Source of the DNA: an uncultured Clostridia bacterium
Lineage (GTDB): Bacteria; Bacillota; Clostridia; Oscillospirales; JAAYOS01
DNA: 51,147 nt
Direction of reading: 5' to 3'
Assembly (NCBI GenBank): GCA_947631015.1
Contig: CANRJS010000013.1
Coordinates: 1 to 51,147, forward strand
The notes under the pieces are model-generated. The model did no database searches. It saw only the letters and a program-made list of their open reading frames with translations, and had not been told where the DNA came from. The translations under genes were made by a program, and so were the position numbers. Shown here piece by piece: positions 34,111 through 42,961 of this stretch. Numbering within the stretch: the stretch's first letter is position 1; each line of letters starts with the position of its first letter.

Positions 34111-37100
34111 CCTGCTCCGCCTCCTTTTCCGCGTCGTTTTCAGCCGACCCCAGCGCCTCCCAGAACCTCTCCGCCGAGACCGAGGCGCGGACGTTTTCGC
34201 TGTCGTGTCCGCCGCTCGGGTCGAAGTGGCAGGCGATACGGTAGGGACAGCGATCGCACGCGGAGTAGCTTCCGCGCGCCGTCGGATGCGCCTCCATCTC
34301 GCCGTGAAGGATGCGCTCCGCCGTCTCCCTGAGGGCGGCGCTGACATATTTCTCAAGCAGGTCGAACTGCTTCTTTGTGAGCTTGTACTGCGCCTCCGTC
34401 GGAAGGAAGCGGCGGTTACTTCCGTCCTCGAGCGCTTCCTCCACGTCCGGGTCGCTGAGATAGACGCCGCTCCGGCGCTCCGCGCGCTCGAGCCCCGCGA
34501 GGATGTCGTCGCCGCTCTCGCCGCGTCCGCCGGAGTAGAACAGCTCTGCGGCGGAGGAGTAGAACGCGCCCGCCTCCTCCGCGTCCGCACCCTGTGCTTC
34601 GGCAAAGGAGCGGAGGGCGTGGAGGTAAATGGGAAGCTGAAGGGAAACGCCGTGAAATATATCGGTGTAGTCGAACTGCTTTTTGCCGCTCTTGTAGTCT
34701 ATCACGCGGAAGTAGGGGACGCCGGTCTTCGGGTCGCGCCAGACATCCACGCGGTCGATGACGCCGGTGAGGTTCCCGCGTTCGCCCGCGCGAACGGCGG
34801 CGAGCGGCGCGTCCTCCGTCCCGAAGCCGACCTCGAAACCCGCCGGGCGGAAGCTGCTGTGCGCAAACTCGTCCATGATGCTGTCGACTACGCGCTCAAG
34901 CGAGCCCTCTATGCGCCGGAACAGATGCTGCGTCCGCGCGCCGGAAACCGCCGCCTTGCCGAGACGCGTGTCGACATAGCGGCGAAGCTCCTCATGCGCG
35001 ATGGACTTCGCCGCGCGCTTCGCGTCCTCGCCTATATCGCCGTCGAGCAGACCCTCGGCGCTTGCGCGGCGGACGGTGTTCTCGAGCACCGCATGTATCA
35101 GCGTGCCGCTCGCGAGCGCGTCCAGCTCGGCCGTGCGCCGTTCGTTTGCTCTGAGACCGTAGTTCATAAAGTAGCCGAACGCGCACTCGCGGAAGAGGTC
35201 GCTGCGGGAGGCCGTGAGGCTCGCGCGTCCGCCGTACAGCGCGCGCGCCGCGTCCTCCGAGAGAGGGCCGCGCAGTCCCTCCGCCGCCGCGCGCGCGACG
35301 TCCGTCTCCCGCTCGTACCCGCCGCCGCGCCGAAAGCTCTCGAGCGCCGCGCGGGCGGTAGAATCTCCGAGACCTCCGGCGGAGCGCATGGCAAGCTCGA
35401 GCGCGGGGCGGACGGCGTTCAGCAGCCGCTCCTCGCCGGACGGGGGAAGTATTTCCGCGTTCAGCGCTTCGCAGAGACGCTTCACGAGCGGGCTCGGCGC
35501 CGCCGCTCCGCCCTCGCCGGGCGGCGCCCAGGATATGTGCAGCTCCTCGGACGGGAGGGTGAGGACGGCGAACGCCGCGTCGAGCGAGCGCCAGCCGAGC
35601 CGCCTTGCGGGCGGCTCTATCTCTATGCCGAGCGCCTCCAGCGCCTCGCGGTCGCGGTCGTCGAGGAGCTTCCCGCTCTCCTGCTCCGGCGGGAAGCTCC
35701 CGCCGGAGGCTCCGAGCAGCATGAGTACCTTCGGCCTGCGGTGGCGGAGGCGTCCCGGCTCACCGACGGCAACCTCGTCAAGCGACGGCGGTATCGTGCC
35801 TACCTGCACCCCCTCGAGAAGCATTTCAAACAGCCGGGAGAACTCGTCAAACTTCATCGGCTCGTCACCGGCAAGCTCGGAAAATTCGTCAATGAGGCCG
35901 CACACCTTTCCCCACAGCTGACCGTATTCGTTTGCGGTGCGGAGGTCGCCCGCCTTGGCATAGCTCTCGGCGGCGTCCGCGATGTGCTTCTCCGTGCCGA
36001 GCTCCTCGAGGAGGGAGTAGAACGCCTTCAGATGCTCGTCCGCGCTGTATGTCTCTCCCGGACGTATCTTCTCGTTGAAGCGGACAAACGGCTCCGCAAC
36101 GGCGCGACGGGCGTCGTTGAGCCGTGAGAGCGCCGCCGCGTCCTCAGCGGCGGACGGGTCGGACGAGAAGCCGCGCGGACTGCCCGTCCACTCCTGAAGC
36201 CACCCGCCGCCGTGTATCCGCCAGACGTATATGTAGTTCTCTAGCTCGCAGCACTGCTCGAAGCCGACGGGGGAGAGACCGCTTTTCAGATAGCGCAGCA
36301 CGTCATCGCGGGCAAAGCCGCCGCGAAGTATGTCGAGCGCCGCCGTCAGCGCCGAGAGTATGGGCGCGGAGAGCGCGCTTGTCTTGCGGTCGAGGAAAAA
36401 CGGTATCCCCCACGCGCCGAAGACCGCCTCGACGGCGGCGCCGTATTCGTCGTCCTGAGGTATTGCGACGGCGTAGTCGCGGAAGCTCCGCCCGTTTTCG
36501 CGGACGCCGGTGAGTATCTCTGCCGCAGCGCGCTCGCATTCGTTCCAGACCGAGCTCTCGGAGGCAAAGGTGACGGCGGAGCCGTCGCCGCGGAACTCCT
36601 CCTCGCCGAAGCGCATGAATTCCCGTTCGACAAAGCGGAGCACGTCGGGACGCGCTCCGCCGTCCGCCGGGACGTCCGCCGCCGAGACGCGCACGCCCTC
36701 GCTCTCGGCGAGGCGGCGGATGCGCGCCTCTGTGCGGGCGTAGGTGTAGAGCGGGTCCAGCTCGCCGAGCTCGGGACTTATCCTGCGGCGGTCACAGCCG
36801 AGGGCCACCGTCAGCTCGCGGGAGCGGCAGAGCGCGCGCAGGACCTCCAGCTCCTCCGCGTTGAATTCGGTGTATCCGTAGAAAAGAAAGCGCTTGTCGT
36901 CGCCCCAGCCGGTGAGGTCCAGAAGCTCGTAAAGCGCTTCGGTTTTGGATGTGCGGGCGTCCCGGCGCATGAGCTCGGCTTCATAGGCCCCGCCGATAAG
37001 AGCGAGGTCGTGCAGACGGTCGCCGAGGCGCTGTCCGGTGCGCTCGGAGGCGGCGAGAAGAGCGTCAAACGACACGCGGCAGGTGCGGAACTCGTCAATG

Positions 37101-37456
37101 ACCCGCATGACCTCCGCAAGAAAGCGCGGCTTCTTCAGCTCGCCGCCGTAGACCAGCATATTCGTCGCCGCGCGCTGGGCCGAGGCGTATGTAAGGAGCA
37201 GCTGTCCGGCGTCGTCGATAAAGCTTTCCGCACAGCCTCCGCATTCCGACGAGACACGCGAAAAGAGCCTGTCGAGCGACAGGACCTCGCAGTACCGCGA
37301 AGCTCCGTCCCCGAGCAGACTGCACAGCCGCCGCTCGCACTCGTGGGAGTAATGGCGGGGGACTACGACAAAGAGGCGTTCGTCCTCACGAACCGAGGCT
37401 TTGACGGCCGCGCCGAACAGGTCGGCGGACGGAGGCGCAAAGAACAGCTTTATCAT
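34094..37456 (-). CDS. addB: AddAB helicase-nuclease subunit AddB
   Basis: The 1120-residue partner of AddA has a helicase-like N-terminal part without a canonical Walker A loop and a C-terminal RecB-type nuclease with VIDYKSGKKQFDY. The Fe-S cluster cysteines expected in AddB are visible: one in DLFRECAFGYF and three in YSACDRCPYRIACHF near the end. ATG at 37456 follows AAAGGAGG. The leader is unusual: a promoter at 37612-37640, then the R2 element and a terminator-like hairpin (37479-37505), before the start codon. Confidence 0.95.
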   Translation of the reverse strand: MIKLFFAPPSADLFGAAVKASVREDERLFVVVPRHYSHECERRLCSLLGDGASRYCEVLSLDRLFSRVSSECGGCAESFIDDAGQLLLTYASAQRAATNMLVYGGELKKPRFLAEVMRVIDEFRTCRVSFDALLAASERTGQRLGDRLHDLALIGGAYEAELMRRDARTSKTEALYELLDLTGWGDDKRFLFYGYTEFNAEELEVLRALCRSRELTVALGCDRRRISPELGELDPLYTYARTEARIRRLAESEGVRVSAADVPADGGARPDVLRFVEREFMRFGEEEFRGDGSAVTFASESSVWNECERAAAEILTGVRENGRSFRDYAVAIPQDDEYGAAVEAVFGAWGIPFFLDRKTSALSAPILSALTAALDILRGGFARDDVLRYLKSGLSPVGFEQCCELENYIYVWRIHGGGWLQEWTGSPRGFSSDPSAAEDAAALSRLNDARRAVAEPFVRFNEKIRPGETYSADEHLKAFYSLLEELGTEKHIADAAESYAKAGDLRTANEYGQLWGKVCGLIDEFSELAGDEPMKFDEFSRLFEMLLEGVQVGTIPPSLDEVAVGEPGRLRHRRPKVLMLLGASGGSFPPEQESGKLLDDRDREALEALGIEIEPPARRLGWRSLDAAFAVLTLPSEELHISWAPPGEGGAAAPSPLVKRLCEALNAEILPPSGEERLLNAVRPALELAMRSAGGLGDSTARAALESFRRGGGYERETDVARAAAEGLRGPLSEDAARALYGGRASLTASRSDLFRECAFGYFMNYGLRANERRTAELDALASGTLIHAVLENTVRRASAEGLLDGDIGEDAKRAAKSIAHEELRRYVDTRLGKAAVSGARTQHLFRRIEGSLERVVDSIMDEFAHSSFRPAGFEVGFGTEDAPLAAVRAGERGNLTGVIDRVDVWRDPKTGVPYFRVIDYKSGKKQFDYTDIFHGVSLQLPIYLHALRSFAEAQGADAEEAGAFYSSAAELFYSGGRGESGDDILAGLERAERRSGVYLSDPDVEEALEDGSNRRFLPTEAQYKLTKKQFDLLEKYVSAALRETAERILHGEMEAHPTARGSYSACDRCPYRIACHFDPSGGHDSENVRASVSAERFWEALGSAENDAEKEAEQDERTD

Positions 37457-37478
37457 TGGAGATCCTCCTTTGAGGATA

Positions 37479-37505
37479 ATAAAAGCGCCCCGCACCGCAG
37501 GGGCG
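37479..37505 (-). terminator. Terminator-like hairpin in the addB leader
   Basis: On the minus strand CGCCCC(T)GC pairs with GCGGGGCG around GGT (one bulged T), followed by CTTTTATTAT. It sits between the R2 element and the addB ribosome site, so it could attenuate addBA transcription. Confidence 0.5.
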
Positions 37506-37516
37506 TAATCTGTAAA

Positions 37517-37617
37517 ACTATTATAGCATATCGCAAAGCGATATGCTATAATGCGCCACGTTTTGCGGTTCCGCCCGAAGGGCGGGAGCAAAACGGCATT
37601 GAATCAAGTATATTATA
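37517..37617 (-). repeat. R2 leader element, copy 2
   Basis: In the sense of addB this copy has TACTTGATTCAATGCCG, the GTTTTGC/GCAAAAC arms around CCGCC-CTTCG-GGCGG (37571-37585) and a perfect 14-bp hairpin (37520-37552, loop CTTTG in this sense). Compared with copy 1 (2743-2870) the hairpin differs at G-to-A and C-to-G in the left arm with matching changes in the right arm, so pairing is kept. Both arms end in a TATAAT box on their respective strands. The core between the arms is nearly unchanged. Confidence 0.75.
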
Positions 37618-37640
37618 TCATAGGACACAGATGCTTTCAA
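37612..37640 (-). promoter_or_regulatory. sigmaA promoter (extended -10) for addBA
   Basis: On the minus strand TTGAAA, 17 bases, TATAAT with TGA before it (extended -10). It overlaps the upstream edge of R2 copy 2, as the rlmI promoter does for copy 1. Confidence 0.7.
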
Positions 37641-37695
37641 GCCGAGCGGGAAAATCTCTTCGCCGCCTGCATCGACTCTTAGCGCGCTGTCCCAA

Positions 37696-37800
37696 CAGCC
37701 TCGCAGAGTTTCGCCGCCTAAGGCGGCGAAATAAATTTCAATTGTTTTTTCGGTGGCGTGCACGTCGGAAAAAACACCTCTCGCGGAGCGTGCGTCGAAG
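37696..37800 (-). repeat. R1 dispersed repeat, minus-strand copy
   Basis: Read on the minus strand: CGCTCCGCGAGAGGTGTTTTTTCCGACGTGCACGCC region, then a variable hairpin (37710-37730, 8-bp stem with CTAAG apex on the plus strand), then CGAAACTCTGCGAGGC. The order and core words match 44491-44600 and, in part, 188-259. The hairpin sequence differs in each copy while its base pairing is kept. No gene was seen between 37641 and 37993. Confidence 0.7.
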
Positions 37801-37915
37801 ACGGCGAAGCCGTCGAGGCGCGTATCGGAGCGCCGCCGCCGGCAGAGCTCCGCTCTGTCCGGCGGCTTCGCGGGAAATATGTCGCTGGCTGCGCCAGCGA
37901 CATATTTCCCGCGAA
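37800..37915. repeat. Cluster of perfect hairpins including a 22-bp stem
   Basis: Three hairpins follow one another: 37800-37814 (GACGG, loop CGAAG, CCGTC), 37843-37857 (CAGAG, loop CTCCG, CTCTG, extended outward by CCGCCGG/CCGGCGG), and 37867-37915, a perfect 22-bp stem with loop CTGCG. The last has no T-tract on the plus strand and is directly next to the terminator at 37917-37949. Confidence 0.8.
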
Positions 37916-37952
37916 AGAAAAAATACCCTGCGGCGAAGCCGCAGGGTATTTG
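37915..37952 (-). terminator. Rho-independent terminator of the membrane-protein gene at 37994
   Basis: ATACCCTGCGGC (37923-37934) pairs with GCCGCAGGGTAT (37938-37949); on the minus strand at least six Ts follow. Confidence 0.88.
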
Positions 37953-37993
37953 AGGGTTTGAAGATCTTGTTGGTCTTGTTGTTTGCCTCACGC

Positions 37994-38890
37994 TCAGACA
38001 GGGGTGTCTGCGACGAGCTCCGAACGGTAGTCCTCGGAGATCTTGACGTCGGTATCCCTGTTGCGGTTGATGAAGCGCTGGAGAGCGATGCCGCCGGCGC
38101 AGAAGATCGGGCCGGTGAGGATGAAGCCGAGCTCGCCGAGGCCGAGGTAGGCAAAGGCGGAGCCACAGACGCCGGCAAAGACGCTGGTGCCGATTATCTG
38201 CATGATCTTCGGCTTGAACATCGTGAGAACGCCGCACGCAATGCCGAAGACAGCCGCGATTATCAGCGAAGGAGTCCACGCGCTGGAGTAGCTCTCAACG
38301 GTGAGCTGATCGATGCCGGCAAACGTCCCATGAGCGGCGAGCAGTTCGCCGTATTCGGTGAGCTGGGCGAGGTTGCTGGCGGGCATGTGGACCTTAACGG
38401 TCATCTTGTCTTCGCTGATGGTGGCCTTGACGTCATCCTTGTCCATGTTGGCGACCTCGGCGAAAGCAACCTTGATGTCGTTATTGCGGCCGGGAGCCTG
38501 GACATCCTGATAGGAGCCGGAGGACAGGGACTGGAAGCTGTAAGTAACGTCGGTGCCGGTGATGGCGTTGATGATAACAACGCAGGCAACTGCCACGGCA
38601 AGGAACACGCTTACGCCGCCGAGGAAGAAACGCTTGACGGGCAGGACCTTGATGGAGACGAGCAGCGAGATAAGGCCGATACAGGAACCGAGGTAAAGAG
38701 TACCGATGCCTTCATCCCACGCCGCCATGCTGACAAAGTATCCGATACCGAAGCCAAGCAGTAGCGAAACGACGACGACACAGGGCTTATCGAAGCGATA
38801 GCCTATGACGCCGACGGCCAGACAGAGTATAGCGACAACGGTAAAAACCGCAGGGCTAAAACTGCTGAACATATAGAGAATTTCTACCAT
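37994..38890 (-). CDS. Polytopic membrane protein with a central soluble domain (TM198-like)
   Basis: The 298-residue protein has four hydrophobic segments in the first 112 residues, a soluble domain of about 100 residues (about 113-210, acidic, DIKVAFAEVANMDKDDVKATISEDK) and about three to four further segments, then a charged tail. The N-terminal half resembles DUF4203/TM198-like proteins in pattern only. Function is unknown. It has its own promoter (39024-39052), a leader of about 130 bases, and a strong terminator. The start at 38890 follows GAGGG; Met7 is an alternative. Composition is slightly less GC-rich than the neighbours. Confidence 0.8.
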   Translation of the reverse strand: MVEILYMFSSFSPAVFTVVAILCLAVGVIGYRFDKPCVVVVSLLLGFGIGYFVSMAAWDEGIGTLYLGSCIGLISLLVSIKVLPVKRFFLGGVSVFLAVAVACVVIINAITGTDVTYSFQSLSSGSYQDVQAPGRNNDIKVAFAEVANMDKDDVKATISEDKMTVKVHMPASNLAQLTEYGELLAAHGTFAGIDQLTVESYSSAWTPSLIIAAVFGIACGVLTMFKPKIMQIIGTSVFAGVCGSAFAYLGLGELGFILTGPIFCAGGIALQRFINRNRDTDVKISEDYRSELVADTPV

Positions 38891-39023
38891 ACCTAATAAC
38901 CCTCACTTTAAAATAATTTTGGACACGCCGTCCGGGCGGGTCTAAAGAACCGTCCCGCGCGGTTCGTCTGTTCGGAGGTGAAGGCTCCGAGCGTCGGAAA
39001 GACGCGCCTTAATATTTGTTTAT

Positions 39024-39052
39024 ATTTTAGCAGAAACCGCGAAAATTATCAA
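39024..39052 (-). promoter_or_regulatory. sigmaA promoter of the membrane-protein gene
   Basis: On the minus strand TTGATA, 17 bases, TAAAAT. It lies in the 243-base gap between spoIIR and the membrane-protein gene, which otherwise holds only an untranslated leader. Confidence 0.65.
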
Positions 39053-39133
39053 GTAGAAATGTGCAAAAAAAACGAAAAATTCTAAAGAAGCCTTTGACGT
39101 GACCGAAAAACGAAATTTTGACGCAATTAAGGG

Positions 39134-39715
39134 TCAATCGTGAAATAAATGTGCAAGCTTCTGAATCAGCTCCAGAATTCGGAAGCGTATTTGTATATCT
39201 TGACCGCTTCCGCGGACGAGCTCGAGGTCGGCATCGGTGAGTCCGGCGGAGGCGGCTTCCTCCTCAAACTCCTCGCTCGAGGCAAAGCAGAGCGGGGGAA
39301 AGAGCACGCACCACCAGTTCCTTCCTTCCGCCGCGCCTATCTCCACGCGGAGGGACAGGTACTCTCCGGCGGGGAGCGAAAAGGTATCGTATTCGCGCGT
39401 GCCGTATTCCTCGGGGCCGAGCTTCACCGTGACGGGGTACGCCTCGCCCGCCTCAAGCACGGCGCGCTCCGCCGCGAGGCGGAGGTGCGGGAGCGACGCG
39501 GGAAGCGAGTCCTCCGTGAGACCGGATGCCGCTTCGAGCACGGCGTCCCGCACCCGGAGCTTCAGCGCCTGATCCTCCTCCGAGGAGGAGTTTGCGATGA
39601 CGTGCAGGCGGACGAGCTTTGAAGCGAGGGCGTGCTGCTCGGCGGAGACCGCCACAAGCGACAGCGTGCAGGCGATAAGTATTGCCGCTATGGAGCGGAG
39701 CAGGAAGTTCTTCAT
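39134..39715 (-). CDS. spoIIR: Stage II sporulation protein R
   Basis: The 193-residue secreted signalling protein starts with an N-terminal membrane/signal segment (about 4-24) and contains the family core LVRLHVIANSSSEEDQALKLRVRDAVL and NWWCVLFPPLCF. In Bacillus, SpoIIR made in the forespore activates SpoIIGA to process pro-sigmaE in the mother cell. ATG at 39715 follows CGGAGGTG. It is the last gene of a minus-strand run after ispE (75 bases). No clear sigmaF promoter or terminator could be recognised by eye. Confidence 0.93.
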   Translation of the reverse strand: MKNFLLRSIAAILIACTLSLVAVSAEQHALASKLVRLHVIANSSSEEDQALKLRVRDAVLEAASGLTEDSLPASLPHLRLAAERAVLEAGEAYPVTVKLGPEEYGTREYDTFSLPAGEYLSLRVEIGAAEGRNWWCVLFPPLCFASSEEFEEEAASAGLTDADLELVRGSGQDIQIRFRILELIQKLAHLFHD

Positions 39716-39790
39716 TATATGCACCTCCGAAAACGTGTATACAATGAATATTGACACGGTTTCGGGGAAACATACATGGTTTCGGAAAAA

Positions 39791-40633
39791 TCAGAGGTCG
39801 AGGACAAAAATTTCCCGGTCCCGTCCGGCAAGGGCGTCCGCCGCGGACTGCGCCGCTTCGTGCGTACCGAAGAGCGCCGCCACCGAGGAACCGCTGCCGC
39901 TCATGCACGCGCCGAGCGCTCCGAGGCGGAGCAGGGAGGTCTTTATCTCGGCTATCTCGCCCGCGAGCGAGGCGGCGGCGGGCTCCATGGAGTTATACAT
40001 TCTCTTTGCGAGCCCGTCGAGGTCGCCCGCCTCGAGCGCCGTAAGAAAGCCCCGGGTGTCGGGACGCTCGCGGCGGCGCGGCCAGCGGTCGATGCGCCGG
40101 AACATCTCCCGCGTGGAGAGGCTCGCCTGCGGCTTTGCGACAACAGCGGAGCAGTGCGGGAGCCGCTTCAGCGGGGTCATCTTCTCGCCGATGCCTTCGC
40201 AGAGGGCGCACCCGCCCGCGATGCAGAACGGTACGTCCGCGCCGAGCTCCGCACCGAGGCTCATAAGCTCGTCCTCGCGGAGCGGGCTGCCGTGGTGCGC
40301 GTTGAGGAAGCGGAGAACTGCGGCGGCGTCCGAACTGCCGCCGCCGAGCCCCGCGCCGACCGGGATGCGCTTCTTTATGCGGATGGAGAGCCCCTCGCTG
40401 ATGCCGGTGCGCTCGTAGAAGGCGTTCGCGGCGCGGAGCGCGAGGTTCGTGCCGCTCCTGATATACGGCAGATTAGTCGTACAGCGGACGCCCTCGCCCT
40501 CAAACGAGAGGGTGACGGTGTCCGCCAGCGGTATCTCGTGCATAACGGTGGAGAGCTCGTGGTAGCCGTCGGGACGCAGCCCGACAATGTCTAGTGTGAG
40601 ATTTATCTTGGCGTTTGCTTCAAGACTAATCAT
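39791..40633 (-). CDS. ispE: 4-diphosphocytidyl-2-C-methyl-D-erythritol kinase
   Basis: The 280-residue GHMP kinase phosphorylates CDP-methylerythritol in the MEP isoprenoid pathway. It has the N-terminal NAKINLTLDI with Lys9, the ATP loop PVGAGLGGGSSDAAAV (91-106) and Asp133 in GADVPF as probable catalytic residues, plus the C-terminal MSGSGSSVAALF motif. The start lies eight bases inside the DUF362 gene, so the two are probably co-translated. Confidence 0.96.
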   Translation of the reverse strand: MISLEANAKINLTLDIVGLRPDGYHELSTVMHEIPLADTVTLSFEGEGVRCTTNLPYIRSGTNLALRAANAFYERTGISEGLSIRIKKRIPVGAGLGGGSSDAAAVLRFLNAHHGSPLREDELMSLGAELGADVPFCIAGGCALCEGIGEKMTPLKRLPHCSAVVAKPQASLSTREMFRRIDRWPRRRERPDTRGFLTALEAGDLDGLAKRMYNSMEPAAASLAGEIAEIKTSLLRLGALGACMSGSGSSVAALFGTHEAAQSAADALAGRDREIFVLDL

Positions 40634-41777
40634 GCGGCCGGCCCCGTTTCAGCTCTATTGCCCGCGCGGGGCACATCTCATGGCAGCAGTAGCAGCGGAT
40701 GCAATCGTCGTAACGCACCTTTGCGCGGCCGTCCGACACGGATATTGCGCCGCGCGGGCATATCTCGGCGCAGCGTCCGCAGCCGACGCAGTTCTGTTGT
40801 ATGACGGGGTAGGGGCTCCGACGGTCGCGTATCGCCTCGCGCAGTCCGCGCGGGAGGACGAAGGACGCGAAGAAGCCCATGCTGCCGCGCGACCGGTGCG
40901 AGACGGTCGCCGGTTTAAACTCGGTGCGGTAGGCGTCCGGCGCTTCGCCGATGTACTCGAGCTCCCGCTCGTCCGCGGGTGCGAGCCCGCGCGCCGCCGC
41001 CTCTCCGAGCACCGGGACGAGGCTTGCGGGGAGCATCGCCACGCCGCACATCGCGAGGTCGAGCGCGTAGGGGTTCGTGGCGCCGCCTATCACGCCCGCG
41101 AACTTAGGCGTTCCGCCGGAGGGACCCGGTCCCTCCATGCCGATGACTCCGTCGACAAGCGAGAAGCCCGGCTTTACAACTTCGCAGAGGTCGACGAGCA
41201 CGCGGTTGAATACCCGCTTATCCGAGTAGGCGGCGTGCATGGCCGCCTTGTCGAGACCGGGTATGCAGCCATAGAGGTTCTTCACCGCGCCGGTGTAGTA
41301 GGCAAGCCCGTGTGTTTTGAGCTTTGCCGCCGAGACGACGAGGTCCGCGTCGAGTACGGCATTGAGCAGCTCGAAGGAGCGGCAGTATTCGCCGCCGCCA
41401 TCCACCCTGCGGTGGGAGGTGTCAAAGTTCAGTTTTGCGCCGGACTTCCGCGCCGCCTCCTCCATGCCGGTCGTGCGGTAGCAGCGGCGGAGAAGCGTTT
41501 CGTTGAACGGCCCGCCGGGACTGTCCGCCACGGTCACCTCCGCGCCTGCCGCGATAAATTCGCGGCAGAGCGCCTCTATGACGAGCGGGTGAGTGGTGAC
41601 GGCCTCCTCCGGTCTGTGCGCGGAGAGAAGGTTGGCCTTGATGAGAACCTTCTTCCCCGCGACGCCGAAGGCTTCCGCGCCGCCGAAGCCCTCGAGCACG
41701 CGGTGGACGGCGGGGAAGACCTGCTCCTCGGTATACTCGCCGCATCCGGCGAGAAAAACGCGTTTATCCATCGTCAT
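40626..41777 (-). CDS. DUF362 protein with C-terminal 2[4Fe-4S] ferredoxin domain
   Basis: The 383-residue protein has the DUF362 core (KKVLIKANLLSAHRPEEAVTTHP, EVTVADSPGGPFNE, NLYGCIPGLDKAAMHA) and a C-terminal ferredoxin domain with two complete clusters, CVGCGRCAEICP and CIRCYCCHEMCP. It is probably a cytoplasmic iron-sulfur redox protein; the family has no settled role. ATG at 41777 overlaps the aminotransferase stop in an ATGA; Met3 (41771) is an alternative with better spacing to AAAGG. Coupling to a MEP-pathway gene is notable, since later MEP enzymes need reduced ferredoxin (inference only). Confidence 0.92.
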   Translation of the reverse strand: MTMDKRVFLAGCGEYTEEQVFPAVHRVLEGFGGAEAFGVAGKKVLIKANLLSAHRPEEAVTTHPLVIEALCREFIAAGAEVTVADSPGGPFNETLLRRCYRTTGMEEAARKSGAKLNFDTSHRRVDGGGEYCRSFELLNAVLDADLVVSAAKLKTHGLAYYTGAVKNLYGCIPGLDKAAMHAAYSDKRVFNRVLVDLCEVVKPGFSLVDGVIGMEGPGPSGGTPKFAGVIGGATNPYALDLAMCGVAMLPASLVPVLGEAAARGLAPADERELEYIGEAPDAYRTEFKPATVSHRSRGSMGFFASFVLPRGLREAIRDRRSPYPVIQQNCVGCGRCAEICPRGAISVSDGRAKVRYDDCIRCYCCHEMCPARAIELKRGRPHD

Positions 41778-42952
41778 CGGCCTTTCTCAAGAGTTGCAAG
41801 GAAGCGGCCTATCCTGTCAAGCGCCTCGTCGATATTCTTTATGCTCGCGGCGTAGCAGCAGCGTATGAAGCCCTCGCCGCTCGTGCCAAATGCGTTACCC
41901 GGGACGACCGCGACGTGCTCCGCCATGAGCAGTTTTTCGGCAAATTCCTCGCTCGAAAGGCCGGTGGAGCGTATGCAGGGGAAGACGTAGAACGCGCCCT
42001 CCGCCTCGAAGCAGTCAAGCCCGAGGTCGCGGAACCGCTTGAGTATGTAACGGCGGCGGTAGCCGTAGTCCTCGCGCATTGCCTCGATGTCCTCGTCGCC
42101 CGCGCGCATGGCCTCTATCGCGGCGTACTGGCTCGTCGTCGGGGCGCACATGATGGCGTACTGATGGATCTTTGTCATCACCTTTATCAGGGGTGCGGGA
42201 CCCACGGCGTAGCCGAGCCGCCACCCGGTCATGGAGTACGCCTTCGAGAAGCCGCCTATCACGACGGTGCGCTCGCGCATACCCTCGAGCGAGGCTATCG
42301 AAACGTGACGCTTGCCGTAGGTGAGCTCGGCGTATATCTCGTCGGAGATGACGAAGATGCCGGTGCCGCGCAGGACCTCGGCTATCGCCTCGAGGTCGCC
42401 GCGCTCCATTATCGCTCCGGTCGGATTGTTCGGGAAGGGGAGGACGAGCGCCTTGGTGCGCGGCGTTATCGCCGCGCGAAGCTCGTCCGCCGTAAGCTTG
42501 AAGCGGTTTTCCGCCTTTGTCGCGACGGTGACGGGAACGCCGCCCGCGAGGCGGGCAATAGGCGAGTAGCAGACAAAGCTCGGCTCGGGGACTATCACCT
42601 CGTCGCCGGGGTTTATGAGGGCGCGGAGCGCGAGGTCAATAGCCTCGCTGCCGCCGACGGTGACAATCGTCTCGCTCTTCCAGTCGTAGCCGTCGAGTGA
42701 GAAGCGCCGCGCGAGGTAGCGGCAGATCTCGCGGCGCAGCTCGGTGAGACCGGCGTTGCCGGTATACTTCGTAAATCCCTTTGTCAGCGAGTAGATGCCC
42801 GCCTCGCGGATGTGCCACGGGGTCTGGTAGTCCGGCTCGCCGACGCCGAGGGAGATGGCGTCCGGCATAGTCTCGAGATAGTCGAAGAATTTGCGTATGC
42901 CGGAGGGAGGAATGTCCGACGCCGTCCGGCTGAGAAGCTTTTCGTAGTCCAT
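41774..42952 (-). CDS. PLP-dependent class I/II aminotransferase
   Basis: The 392-residue fold-type I aminotransferase has the PLP-binding lysine Lys237 in GGFSKAYSMTGWRLGY, the NNPTGA motif and the phosphate-site segment GGSEAIDLALRAL. Sequence style is that of aspartate/aromatic aminotransferases of the AraT/PatA type; the amino acid is not determined. It follows an Lrp-family regulator by nine bases, a common pairing in Clostridia, and overlaps the DUF362 gene. Confidence 0.93.
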   Translation of the reverse strand: MDYEKLLSRTASDIPPSGIRKFFDYLETMPDAISLGVGEPDYQTPWHIREAGIYSLTKGFTKYTGNAGLTELRREICRYLARRFSLDGYDWKSETIVTVGGSEAIDLALRALINPGDEVIVPEPSFVCYSPIARLAGGVPVTVATKAENRFKLTADELRAAITPRTKALVLPFPNNPTGAIMERGDLEAIAEVLRGTGIFVISDEIYAELTYGKRHVSIASLEGMRERTVVIGGFSKAYSMTGWRLGYAVGPAPLIKVMTKIHQYAIMCAPTTSQYAAIEAMRAGDEDIEAMREDYGYRRRYILKRFRDLGLDCFEAEGAFYVFPCIRSTGLSSEEFAEKLLMAEHVAVVPGNAFGTSGEGFIRCCYAASIKNIDEALDRIGRFLATLEKGR

Positions 42953-42961
42953 ACTCTCTCC

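Noticed and set aside
37521..38279. 252-codon minus-strand frame across R2, R1 and the membrane-protein gene
   Set aside because: It overlaps the better-supported gene at 37994-38890 and translates palindromic DNA.
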